The position numbers and the translations under genes are program-made. Shown in pieces: positions 1 through 11,075 of a stretch of 64,000 nucleotides of DNA; positions within the stretch are counted from its first letter, which is position 1, and each line of letters starts with the position of its first letter. A model generated the notes under the pieces. That model saw nothing but the letters and a program-made list of their open reading frames with translations, did not search any database and was not told where the DNA came from. This DNA comes from Thecaphora thlaspeos. Taxonomy: Eukaryota; Basidiomycota; Ustilaginomycetes; Urocystidales; Glomosporiaceae. Location: the NCBI GenBank assembly GCA_900291925.1, contig UWYS01000022.1, positions 369,501-433,500 of the forward strand, given 5' to 3'.

Positions 1-2935
1 GACCAGACGCTGCAGCAAAAGTCGGTCAACGCCACCGCCGGCGCTGCTGCTGCTCCTACTGCACGCCTCCCCTCGCCATCTTCCCAGCAGCAGGTAGAAT
101 CCTCTGGCGGAAGCAGCCTGGACACTGCGATGGCCGATAACAAGCACAAGGCCAGAACGCTTGCCAATGTCCGTGGGGTATCTATGTCTGTGGCCCGCCA
201 CGACGACCTCCAGGCCAAGAACCCCATCTACGTCGGGCCTGAAGATGACAGCTCGGAGCCGGGGACGCCGCCGCTGCTGCCCACCAAGGCCCAAGCGCCG
301 TCCGGCCGTGCGGCTGCCGTCGTCGCCGCCACCTCGACTGCATCGGCACGGAAGCGCGCGGCCGTCGCCGCGGCTGTTCCGGCAAAGGTGGCGCCGGGCG
401 CGCTGATCTCCAAGGCGCGGACGCTGCTGACGCCGACGCTGGTTGAAAAAGATCCCTCCAACGCGGCGCGCGAGCTGATTGCGCTGCTCAGCGTCGTCGA
501 CGAGGACAAGAAGTTCCGTAGCCCGCGCACCGTCAATGCCAAGGACCGAATGGAGCTCGTCGAAAAAATGGCGATGGAGGGCGTTTCGGAGCGGGCCTGC
601 TCCAAGGCGTCGCGGCGCACGTACTACGGGGCCTGGGTCGGCAGCGCGGCGGGCCGCAACATCATCGCCTCGTGGCTCAAGCAGGCCATCCCGCCCAAGT
701 CGTCGGGCATCCCGGACTACAGCGGCGAGTACGGAAGGACGCTGCTGCCACTCCTGACGATCCTCAAGCTGGCGCCCATCAAGCTCGAGCATCTCCGCGA
801 CGAGGTCTCGCTCGGCAAGCTCATCGCTGCCGTCAACAAGCGGGCGCGCTCGACCGTCGCCCAGGAGCTCGCCCTCACGGTCAAGAACCAGTGGACTCAG
901 CTAGTCACGGGCGCACCGGCAGCGGCCGCAGCATCGACGTCGTCGGCCGCCGGCACCAGCAACAAGCGGCCAGCGCCGACAACGAGCAACGGCGCAATGG
1001 CAGCGGCGGCGGCAAAGAAGATCAAGTCAGTCGCAGCCGGTCTGCCGTCCTCTTCGAGCACCGCGCCCAAGTCCAGCGTCGCCGCTCGAGGATCAGTGAA
1101 GCCCGTCGCCGCTAAGGTCGGCCTGCCATTCTTCTCGACCAACAACAGCACCAAGCCCGCCGCCGCGCAGGCCAAGCGGTCGGCGACCGTCTCTGGCTCG
1201 TCGGTCGCTGCCAAGAAAAGCGGCACTTTCGGCGGCTCAGCGCGCAACGACGTGATGAGCTTCATCGACACGCTGCACCGCCCGGCGGCGGCCAGGGTCG
1301 AGGCGGCGAAAGCGGTGGCGCCCGACGGCAAGGGAAAAGGCAAGAAGTCGGTGCGGTGGAAGGACGACGCCGAGCTTGTGGCCGTCAAGCTGATCGAGGT
1401 GGCCGTCTACGCCGATGCGGACGACGAAGAGGACGACGAGGCAGTCCAGGCGCACGCCGAGCTCGTTACCAAGGGGGTCGGCGCGCTCGACAACGAGGAG
1501 GGCACCGCGCTGCGCCAAGCCCACATCGAGATGGAAGAGTCGATCGACTGGTACACCCCGCCCGAGGTAGCGTTCCCGCGCGGCAACCCTGAACGCGGCA
1601 GCGAGAGCGTCGAGGCCAGGAAGCAGGAGGACAGGACGCGCAACCACCTGCTCGTCGTCTACGAGGAGGGCAAGGAGCCACCGTCGGCCGATGCGGCGCT
1701 GGTGACCGAGGCCGCATCAATGGCGACGCCGCCGCCTGAGCTGAGCGCCGAAAGCCGCGCGATGACGCTCGGCTCACAGGTCGAGCCGTTCGACGACATT
1801 GACATCGACCGCGACGACAACGGAGCGATGAACGGTTCCGCGGCGGCGAGCTACCGGTCCGAGGGCACCGACGTCGGCGGTGCGCTGCCTGCTGCCGCTG
1901 CTGCCTCTTCCTCGACGGGGAGCGCTGCGGCGCTACCGATTGCTGACCTACTAGCCAAGCTGTCGGGCAGCGGTGTTGGCGGCACTGGCCCTTTAGCCTC
2001 TGCCACGTCGCATGCGCTCCAACAGATCGGCCTCGGTGTTGTGCCGAACGTCGGAGAGGCTGCAGGCGGAGACGCTTCAGCGGCGATCGCGCGCGACCCT
2101 ACCGCTGCACCCGGGCTCAAGCTTGATGTCGGCATGCTGCACTCGATCCTGCAGAATGTGAAGGCCAAGCACGGTGGCGGTACCGGCGGCGAAAGCAACA
2201 CCACCCAGCCGCCACTCACAGCGCCCGCCGTCGCCGCTCTACCCCCGGGTCCCGCACCCAACGTGTCAGCGCTGCTCGCCAGCCTGACCTCGACGCTGGG
2301 TCCATCGGCGGGACAACACGCAGCAGCAGCGCCACAGCAGCAGCAGCATCAGTCATACCGGTCGCCCCCGCCGGCAGCGATCTCAGCGTACGACAAGCAA
2401 TACGCGGCGGAGGACGAGGGCGGAGGCTACTGGACGCGCAAATACCGCGATCCCAAGGGCCCCGTCCCCTAGCCTGCATCCGCGCCTGCCCACTCGCAGT
2501 ACGATGACAACCAGCAGCAGCAGGGTAGCGATGACAGGTGGCGGACGTGGGTCGAGCAGGAAGCCGTGTCACTTCTGGAAGCAGGGAACGTGCAAAAAGG
2601 GCGACGCCTGCCCTTTCCGACACGACCTACAAGGCGGGGAGCGGCGGTGGCGACGGTGGCGACGGTGGCGACGGTGTTGTGATTCGAGTCTGGCTCAGTG
2701 TTTCAGCATGGATACCACTGTGTCTGCACAGAAAGGCACGCGGCCAAGCCTCTTGTCGACCTGTTCAAAAGCGGTCGACCTGTGCCGTCGCGTGTATGTG
2801 CGTATGGAATGGGGTGCCGATTCGGAGGCAGCCCCCGCAAGGTCGCGCGCGGGGCAGGAGGCAGCTGCACCGGTAAAGCCGAAGCCAAAGCCGAACCGCG
2901 CTTGCTGCGCTTACATCAGCCACGTAGGACCCTGA
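1..2935 (+). CDS. PNUTS-like PP1-targeting nuclear protein, 5' partial
   Basis: Seen: an open frame from base 1 (no stop before the first ATG at 130) to a TAG at 2470-2472. In ATG-based numbering, residues about 95-250 are a helical block resembling the TFIIS N-terminal (LW) domain. KSVRW (1345-1359) is a canonical RVxF-type PP1 docking site. A CCCH finger (CX7CX5CX3H, 2567-2623) follows in the +1 frame. Known: TFIIS-N, RVxF and C-terminal CCCH in this order is the layout of PNUTS (PPP1R10), which brings PP1 to chromatin and transcription termination. The rest is low-complexity A/S/P/Q sequence. The frame change needs an intron; 2388-2499 (GTACGA...GCAG) keeps phase but is uncertain. Upstream codons 1-129 have the same composition, so the real start is probably outside the window. 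The last 100 codons to 2935 look non-conserved. Confidence 0.68.
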
Positions 2936-3133
2936 CCGCCAAGAGGGCTCGGAGCCTCTTGCTCGCTTGAGCCGCTTGCGCATCTCTTCTCCGTACACCT
3001 CTGCACCTCACCACGCCACCATCACTTCCCACCAACCCCACCGCCTCTGACTCTTGCGATACCGCAGCAAGCCACAACGATCCACCAGTCACACCGGCCA
3101 TCGCACAGGAGCAGTACGAGCCAACACACGAAG

Positions 3134-3386
3134 ATGCCGGAACCATCGGGACTCGTCACGTCGTCCCTCCAGATCCTCGTGCAACCCATCTCGCTCCTGG
3201 AGCGCGGCCAGATCTCAGAAGCATCGTTGCAGTATGAGAGCGAGGTCGTCGGTGGCTCTACGCCGGGCAAGCACCTCAGGCAGTGGGTGTTGCGGTGCAG
3301 CGTCTCTGCCATGGGAAGCTTCGAAGCAAGGTGCTGGCTGGTGCTGACTAACCCGCTCTCGGTCTCACCCCGCTGTGGCCCGTCGA

Positions 3387-3423
<37 letters not shown>

Positions 3424-3908
3424 GTGTGCACGACCACTTTCGGATCCTAATCGAATCGCTCGAGTTTCACCTCTCGACTCCACACACCCCTCAATCCTCT
3501 CTTCACACGCCGATAGAGCTGGACTACGATCTACGCTCCTCACGTCGTCTTCCTTCTCTCGAGACGTCGCTCACGACGTGTCTCTCCGAATTCCAAGACG
3601 TCCACGCGCGTCTCTCCTCGGTCCTCTCTTCCAACCCCTCGCTGCTCTCGCACGCCGTCAAGCTACAAGCTACGACGCCGGATGTCGTCGAGACGAGGAC
3701 GACGGTGGGGAGGGAGTTGTGGTTCTGCGCCCTCCATGCCATACACCACTATGCACTCGCCAGAATCATACTGCAGAAGGAGTGTGGGTGCATCCTCGAC
3801 CCCGAGTTTGGCGTTGCACCGAGTACGTTGGTACATAGGGAGTGGAAGAGGGAGGAGAACAGAGCAGACGTTTCCGTCGATGTCGTTAGGCAAAGGGCGA
3901 GGTTGTAG
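3134..3908 (+). CDS. DinB-fold (DinB_2-like) protein, two exons
   Basis: Exons 3134-3282 and 3425-3908, 210 aa. The intron 3283-3424 (GTGGGT...ACACAG) is supported because joining restores the family motif GKHLRHVHDHF across the splice; the junction codon CAT gives the second His. A second motif, GRELWFCALHAIHHYAL, sits near residue 150, followed by FGVAPST. Known: these His-rich motifs belong to the four-helix DinB/YfiT-like superfamily, where the histidines bind a metal. Biochemical function is unknown in fungi, so I assign none. The intron's pyrimidine tract is a pure CT then CA microsatellite. The stop TAG is at 3906-3908. Confidence 0.75.
3283..3424 (+). repeat. Intron whose acceptor tract is a (CT)n(CA)n microsatellite
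   Basis: CT repeats run 3387-3410 and CA repeats 3411-3423, directly followed by the AG acceptor. The repeat therefore serves as the polypyrimidine tract of the DinB-like gene's only intron. Confidence 0.8.
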
Positions 3909-6900
3909 AGTGTTGTGAGGCCGGGACGACGGTCGAGCCGACGGACGGCTGGTCGTGGTGATGGTGGTGGCGGATGGACATGAGGCGAGAGGGCGGGGCG
4001 GTGAGATGTCGAAGGGATAACGCCAGCAAGGCTTCCTTCCGCCTCTGTCCCGTTTCTCGTGTCGTCTTGCTCGGACGTGGCACGCACGCGTGGCTTTGCA
4101 TCTCCTCGTGTCGCAGCAGCAGCAGCAACAGCGGCAGCGGCAGCGGCAGCGGCAGCGGCAACAGCAATCCGCAGTCCGTCTCGTCTCAGACACATCGGTA
4201 TCCACGAGCCCTTCCACTTCTTTCCCGTGTTGGAGCGTGCACGGCGACGCAGACGAGAGGTCATGGCGAGATCATCTGGGCTCTCGGACGCTTGATCGTC
4301 TCAAAGCACGACGAGGAAGTCGATCTCGCTACATGGGCACCGTACCTTGCTTTGCTCCCTCGCGCCGACCATCAGTAACATCCTCGGTCCAACTTGCATC
4401 CCTTGAGCTCTCGGCGTCAGTCGTCCACGGATCAACGTCCAACCTCGTCTGCATCTGATCTGGCTCGGACCGAAGCGTGGCATGAATGGTAAGCTCGGAA
4501 CTGAGCGGAGTCTATGTACAGTACAGTGTACACCCGTCTCAAGCCTTCGAGAGTCAGAAAAGATGACAACTTTGTCTACATAGACCCGTCAACTCCCACC
4601 TCGAATCCGTCCGTCTTTCACCAGCCTTCTTCATTCGTCGGACGATCATCGCTGAAATGTTTGAAGAGGAGGGAAATGGTCGAACCAAGAGCGAAGGTAA
4701 GGGTGTTGGTTGTAGAGCTGTCTGCATCGTCCTTGACCCTCGTCGCCTTGCGCTCTCTTGACGTTCAAGCCCCGGCAGGCAGCGCCAGGAGCCGCGCCGT
4801 GGTAGGCTATAGTTGGCATCACATGCCACCTTGCCTCACTTACCATGGCCCTGTGCGGCTGCTTGGATCAGAAAGACCTCCTCAGGAAGCAAGGTCGCTC
4901 GATCTCCTTTTTTTCGTGTGTATTTTCTCGTGTATTTTTTCCAGCTCTCTCTCATCAGGTGGCTCGGTGTTGTGCTTGGCGACGCAGCCTACATCGCCAC
5001 GGAGACGGTGGTTCGGCGTTGAAGGGTCAACACCGTGTCTGGACCGCGCGTCACCTCCCTTGAACGAACAAAGGGGCAAGGACCGTTCGAACATGGTGCC
5101 GCTAGACCTCGTCCGCCCGACCCACGGCAAGACGCTCCCTGCGAAACGGCGATAAGTAGCTAGGTGGCTTGGCAAGCGCCGTCGTACTATAGCCGCAGGT
5201 AGACTCGCCTTTGTACTCCATGCCGCCCGTGTCCAGCACGCGATATCTGCACTGCAGAAGAAAGCAGAGAACAACGCAAGGCCTGTACGCTTGCAGACCA
5301 GGGTGAGCAAGCCACACCAACGGGGCGTAGCGACAGGCAAGGGCGCGTCGAGTTGGCAGGTTGGACTAAGAAGAGTAGTTCTTGTAGAAGATAGATGTCA
5401 AGGATGATGGATTCCAGCTCGACGATGGTGCCCAGGAGCCTCTATTTGTACATTAGACGGTCCCCAGCAATCCCACAAGCATGTCTTGGGTCTCTGAGAT
5501 GCTCTTGGGATGTTGTCGGCGTCCCGCAAGGCTTCTACCCGTAAGGCCTAGGCCATGGTGGTCTAGACCTGGTGGTAGTAGCTCCGACGGCGAGTCGGCG
5601 GCTGACCGCAGCCCGATCGGTCCGATTGCATCGGGCTCAGATCCGATGCGGCCGATCGCCAACAGTTCTGACCCGACCGTCTATCCGTTGGATGGTCTTT
5701 CCGTCGTCCAAAGGGAACTTGGAAGGACGGATCTGAACACAGCCATCTCCAGGCCCGGTAACGTGGTGTAAGGTGAGACAGGCACCCTCGACGATGTCAT
5801 CGACGGCAACTGCCACCGCAGCGAGCGAACAAGGAATGAAGGAGATCATCGGCATCATACATCATTACCAACAGCAGCAGCAGGCCGGGGGACGATGGAC
5901 GGGGAAGCAAAGGAAATCGGTCGCGGTAATCGTCGTTCAAATCGCTTGACTGCAGCGGTAGTCCGTCGACGCTCTTAGCCAACTGGTCTGCGACTTGACT
6001 TGACTTGCCGTAGGATCTCCGCAGGTGGCGGCGGCGGGTCGGGCCGATCTTCGAAGCGTGGCTGCTGACTGAAGTGCGTCGACGGAAGCGCCTTCATGTG
6101 AGCGCAGAAGCGAGCAAGGAATCGCGTGTCGGTGGTGGTGGTTGTCGGCAAGCAAGCAGGAGCTTTGTCGACGCCCGCCTACTGTAACTTAACTTATAAT
6201 AATAATAATAATAGCTTGCTTGCCTATTGCTTGCTGTAGGCTGCATTTCAAAGATGGCCGTCCCCCACCATCGCCCCCTTTATGTCGGTTGCCCGAAAAT
6301 CATTAAAGCGCCCGGTGCAGAGCTAGGATACAAACAAGACGGCAAGGTGCCAAGGGCGGCCACCTTGATTTGCGCCACACATCTCGGATCGCTGGAGCAG
6401 GTCGTTTCGGCTTTCCTACAGGCGTCTACAGTACTGTACTGTAGCGTTGAGGGGCACGGTTGTAGTCTGGTTTGATGATGGCGACACAGCGGGGGCGGGG
6501 GCATCGGTCGTCGTTGGTTCGTTCGGTTGTGCTGCTCTGGCGGGCAGTCCGACGCAGCCTGTGCTGCTGACCTGACTCTTCCAACGACCGACGGCTTTGT
6601 TCCGGTTTCCTTTTCGCTCTCCGCCCATGCGCGCCTCTGCAAGAGAAACCCAGCCTGCCTCTCTACTGTACAGCATATGCCCCTGCCCCTGCCCCTGCCC
6701 CTGCCCTTGCAGGCTAAGAGCTCGGAGGGGAATCGGCTGGCGTCAAACTCGGATGCAGCGTCGATTTTTGTTGATGGCCCCTCTCGTGCAGTGCAACGAG
6801 CCTCGTTCCGCACCGCACCGCACCGCACCGCACCGCACCATCCCAACCGCCGCCACGCAACAAGCGACTGACCGATTAACCGACCCGCTCGCTCGACCGC

Positions 6901-7502
6901 CCAACCCCCTAACCGCTGGCAACGTCACCGTACCTCGAAAGGCTGCGTGTTGCGACGCACAACAGACGCCTTCTGCTCGCTTAGACTGGGCAACTTTGGG
7001 GCGCTGAATGGCCGACCATGATTCAGTACGCACTTCAGTCTTCGGGATACGCCGACCTGATTGTCTGCCTGTCTCTGCTCAGCTACACTTGCTTACTTTT
7101 CTTAGCTCGGCTGGCCCGGCCTGGCCTGGCCTGGCCTGGAACAGCACGCACGCATGCGCGCACGCCCATGTCCGCCCACCTCTTAGCCTCTTCCCTCACC
7201 TCGCCCCTCTCCTCTTCTCCGCTCTCTCAGTTTGCACAGCCTCTTCTCTTATACAATCACCCCTCTCTTGACCGCCCCCTTCCCTTTGCCCTTAACAGTC
7301 ATCGTCTTGCTGCCCTCTCCTCTCTCTCTCTCTCCATCCGCCTTGTTTCCTCCTTTCTCCACGCTCCACGCTCCTTTAACTCTCCCGGCTTGTCCTCCCC
7401 CTCTTGTTCCCCTTTCTCCATTACCCTACCATTGCCCGGTCTCTCCTCACCATCGCCACCGCCCACCGCCCACCACCCACCACCCTCCGATCACACATCA
7501 CA
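3909..7502. other. Long gene-poor interval with many simple repeats
   Basis: I recognise no conserved protein or RNA here; all open frames are short, low-complexity or antisense shadows. It holds a CAG/CGGCAG tract (4113-4166), a TAA tract (6195-6213), CCCCTG repeats (6680-6708), CACCG repeats (6809-6840) and CTGGC repeats (7111-7139). TACAGTACTGTA at 6427-6438 is a 12-bp palindrome. From about 7150 to 7500 the strand becomes pyrimidine-rich, the likely promoter and 5' UTR of the following gene. Confidence 0.6.
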
Positions 7503-8777
7503 ATGAAGGCCTCCGTCTTTGCCACCCTCCTCGCCGTCGCCGGCGCATCCGCCCAGAGCGTCGCCCAGAGCGTCGCCCCCTTCACGTACGGCACCCCCAG
7601 CCCCAACGCTCCCGGCGTCAAGGGCACAAACAGCAACGGCCCCACCAACCCTGACAGGCCCGAGCTCAACACCCCCATCAACCAGCTTTCCGAGTCGCGC
7701 CTTGCTTCCGTCAACTCGATCGACGACTGGTGCACCTTCGGCCCCAAGGACCCCAACACCATCATCGGCAACGTCGAGGGCGAGGTCGTCGCCTACTGCA
7801 CGAAGCCCAGGAACAATGCCCGCGTCATTGTGAGTAGGCCGTGACCACCCCCATAGCACCCTGCGACGACCGCGACGACGTCAAAGATAGCGAATAGGAA
7901 TAGGACCGACCAGCTGACCGTCCCTTGAATCCCCCTTCGCCGTCGCAATGCGTCTCTCCGCTCCATCACCATCCCATCTCGAATACAGCCCGATGGAACC
8001 GTCACCGGTGCCCACTTTGTCAAGACGCCGTTGTACGTCCAGGTCATGGCGCTCGGCGACTTCACAAAGATCGGCGTCATTGCCGGCGACGAGGGAGGCG
8101 AGCTTGACCCTCACGGTGCGACAAATATGGGCAACCCGGTGGGCGGCAACGTCACCTCGAACGTCTCGGGCAGGGACGTCTTTTACGAAGAGTGGATGAA
8201 CTACGTCTCGTACAACCAGATCTGCTTCCGCATCTGCATTGCCGGCAGCGATCAGGCGCCCACCGCCGAGGTCTGCGAGCACGAGCTCGACGTCATGGGC
8301 TGCCAGTTCGTCATGCCCGGCAACTACGCCGACAACGTCTTCGAGTCTTGCGATGCCGACGCCGCCTACCCGCCCGGCCAATACCCGCAGCCCGACGGCT
8401 CCACCTCGACCTTCCACCAATTCTTCACCGGCGAGTATGTCGTCAACGGCCAGACGATGCAGTACACCAACGGTGCCGCCGACCAGGTCACGCCCACCGC
8501 CGCCTACTCGCTCCCCTCGTCGAGCAACTGCCGCACCACCGACACCATCAACAACGCCATCGCCAGCATTATCCCTTCGTCGTCGAGCACCGCCTCGTCG
8601 TCGTCCGGCACGTCGGCGTCGCGCAGCTCGGGCTCCACTCGCCCCACCGCGACCGGCACTGGTGCCACCAGCGGCAACTCCTCGAATGGTAACACGCCCA
8701 GCGGCGCCCTTTCGCTGCAGGCCTCGGGCGTCCTCGCCTCGTTCGCCGCCCTTTTCGCCGGCATCTTCCTCCTCTAA
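7503..8777 (+). CDS. Macrofage-activating-glycoprotein-type secreted GPI protein
   Basis: Exons 7503-7829 and 7989-8777, 371 aa. The intron 7830-7988 has GTGAGT and CAG borders, phase 0, and joins RVI to PDGTVTG. Seen: an N-terminal signal peptide (MKASVFATLLAVAGASAQS), then SVNSIDDWCTFGP, EVVAYCTK, DEGGELDPHG and CEHELDVMGCQF blocks with many cysteines. A Ser/Thr-rich stalk (residues about 300-345) leads to a hydrophobic end ALFAGIFLL, typical of a GPI-anchor signal. Known: these blocks match the basidiomycete family annotated as macrofage activating glycoprotein (Cryptococcus MP88 type), abundant mannoproteins of the cell surface. The molecular function is not established. NVT and NVS sequons are present. 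Confidence 0.85.
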
Positions 8778-9626
8778 GGCGGCGGACGAATGGCGGACAA
8801 CGTCGATGGCGCTTGCGAGGATGCTCTCCCTCAAGAGGATAATTTAACGCGTTGCTCCTCGCGCCCAGATGGGCTGTCTTGATTGACACCTTGCTGGGAT
8901 TGGGGATTGGTCCGCATCGCATGCGTCGCCTCGCTTTATGTCTGTTCATGCAAAGCAACACACACACACACACACGTTCCTTCCTCTCTTGCCATCTCAT
9001 TATCCTCTCAATCATAGACACACGTCGTTGCATAGCACCGTCCCTGTCCCCGTTTCTCCCACAGCATCATCTTGACACCTTTGTTCGATTCTGGCTTCGC
9101 TCTGCATTCTGTCCCCGGGATTTCGATCATACCCTCCTTTTTATCTGCCAATCTCCTGTTGCACGTTGCTGTTGGATCTTGCTCGCTGAGAGGCGTGGAG
9201 CGGTTGCCATTCGATCTGGCGGTTAGACGATCCTGTCGTCGAGTGCGGTCTCGGTTGACAGGGGAGCCTGATCCTTGCTCTGGGCGTGGCTAGTCATTCA
9301 GAGAACAGCGGAGTAATGGCTTCCGGGCAAGATCTGCTGAGTCGTCACTGCGTTCATCGGCCTGGGACCTCGAGCGCTCCTCTCGATTTCCAAAGAGCCG
9401 GCTTAGCGCCCCGGTAGGAAGCGATCCTCGACATCCACGGCAGCGAGAACGAGACTTGTGTCGGACGACAGCTCGGTCGCACGTCTCTTGAGCAAGACAT
9501 GATAGGTATATAGCATCCCCTGTTCGATACAAAGTACAAGTTACAACGTTCCTGCTGACGAGCTTATTCATATTCTCATCCTACACCGAGGGACCGACCA
9601 AGCCAAGGAAGCAAGCGCGACCCTCG
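8778..9626. other. Convergent intergenic region
   Basis: Lies between the 3' end of the glycoprotein gene and the 3' end of the minus-strand VFA1. It contains a CA dinucleotide tract at 8957-8975. No gene is recognised. Confidence 0.6.
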
Positions 9627-9836
9627 TCATCGCAACGCTCCGCTCGGCGCCTTTGGGAGGTTCAACTGCCTCTCTCTAGCTTTGGCCTGTTTGTTGTTCC
9701 ACTCTCTCAACCTTTGAGCGTAAAACTCGCGGTGTAGAGCGTACTTGGCGTGGAGAGGATACCGATTCGTCGTCGTCGTTGTCGTCGTTGCTGCTGCTGA
9801 TGGATCTGGAGAAGACGGAGCGGAAGAGGAAGAGGT

Positions 9837-9879
<43 letters not shown>

Positions 9880-10392
9880 GCAGAGCCAATCGTCGAAACC
9901 GCCGATGAAAGCGTCGAAAAGATCGACAAAGTCATCGACGTTTTCGTGCCATCCTTCTCTTTCTCCTTTTCCCTCTTTTCCTCTGCGTCTTTTTTCTTTT
10001 GTTGACGTTCTTCGTACTCCTTTTTGATCTGATCTATCTCGGCCTGAGATACCTTGGCCGTCGTATCGGAGACGGCAGGGGAGGTTGAGGGAGTGGAGAC
10101 GCATTTGGCAAAGTGCGAATCACCAAGGTGGGCGAGACAGACGTAGAAGAAATCGTGGTTGGGTAGCGAGGTAGAGACGAGGACGTGTGGTGTTGCTTTG
10201 TAGCAGATGAAACAGGGGCGAGGTGCGGTGGCTTGACGGTGGACGTAGAGGTTCTTTGGCTGACATGCCATGGAAGGAAGGAGAGACGGGCGAGGCTTCA
10301 AGACGTCGACTCGAGAAGGAAGGACAGGAGGAGGTGTCTACGCTTACCTTGGCCTCTGCCGACGTCGCTGCCGCTAGTGGCGTGGCCGACAT
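9627..10392 (-). CDS. VFA1: Vps4-associated protein 1 (Vfa1-like)
   Basis: Exons 10392-10348 and 10259-9627, 225 aa. The intron (GTAAGC donor at 10347, CAG at 10262-10260) is phase 0 and joins SAEAK to PKNLYVHR. Without splicing, a start at MACQPKNL would also work. Seen: CFICYK...VLVS...HDFFYVCLAHLGDSHF, a CxxC/C/H zinc-binding pattern at the N-terminus, then a Lys/Glu-rich coiled coil and a C-terminal basic segment. Known: Vfa1 binds the Vps4 AAA ATPase MIT domain and acts in ESCRT-III disassembly at endosomes. A run of about 13 alanines, encoded by a GCT repeat (9838-9883), splits the protein and is probably polymorphic. Confidence 0.82.
9838..9883 (-). repeat. Trinucleotide repeat encoding poly-Ala in VFA1
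   Basis: About 14 consecutive GCA (plus strand) units encode the poly-alanine run in VFA1. The tract is pure for over 30 bases, so length variation between strains is likely. Confidence 0.85.
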
Positions 10393-11075
10393 GCTGTGCG
10401 ATGGTTAGAGGATCGAACGTTGTACGATCCAGTGCCTGGACCTGGATGCGTAGACGGCATGGTGTGTGCCGCCGTCGTCGTCGTCGCCGTAGTCGGAGAG
10501 AGCGGAGGATGAATAGGAGCGAGCAAGAGAGAAGCGGGCCCGAGCGGGCCTCTGACGCTTTCCGGGCGAGAGGGAGGTTAGGTGGACGCAGTGATCTGGC
10601 GGCGAGGCGAGGCGAGGCGAGGCGAGGCGAGGGGGAGAGCGCCGCGCTGGCACCTCTTCGGGCACGGGCGCTGGCACGGGCGCTGGCAGCCGCCAGCCAT
10701 TCTTCCAGCCAGCGAGGCCAGGCCAAGCCAGCTCCACCCAGCGCCTCCTCGCTTTGCCAGCGACGCACCGACCCACGCAAGCACCCGCATACCGGCGGGC
10801 ACAGTACGGCCTCACCTCGCCTTCTCTTCTCTTTCTTCACCCAACACTCCTGGCGCCCCTGGAGTCCTCAAGATACTACCATCGCCACCATCGCCACCAC
10901 CACACTCTTTACCCTTCGTCTGCCCAGCCGCAACGTCCACGCCCGCAGCAGCAAAAGGCCCGGCCCAGAGGCACCACAACGATCCGCACCAGTCGGATCA
11001 TCTCTAGCTCCAGCACCACAACTACCACCCCTATCACCACCACCGTCCTCGCCGCCGCGCAGCGCCTCCCCCAAC
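10393..11075. promoter_or_regulatory. Divergent promoter region VFA1/SEC63
   Basis: 683 bases between two divergent start codons. It contains a pure GGCGA pentanucleotide tract at 10600-10632 and GCTGGCACGGGC repeats just after it. The last 250 bases are C/A-rich, like the 5' UTRs elsewhere in the window. No TATA box was recognised. Confidence 0.55.

Noticed and set aside
5084..5095. GTTCGAAC word resembling a tRNA B box
   Set aside because: No matching A box, acceptor stem or anticodon stem can be drawn around it. I checked other GGTTCGA-like words in the window with the same result.
4514..5155. 213-codon open frame in the long gap
   Set aside because: No recognisable motif, no good flanking context, and composition like the surrounding non-coding DNA.
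8846..8853. ACGCGT (MCB-like) site
   Set aside because: It lies in the 3' region of the glycoprotein gene, not in a promoter; a single six-base site is expected by chance in GC-rich DNA.
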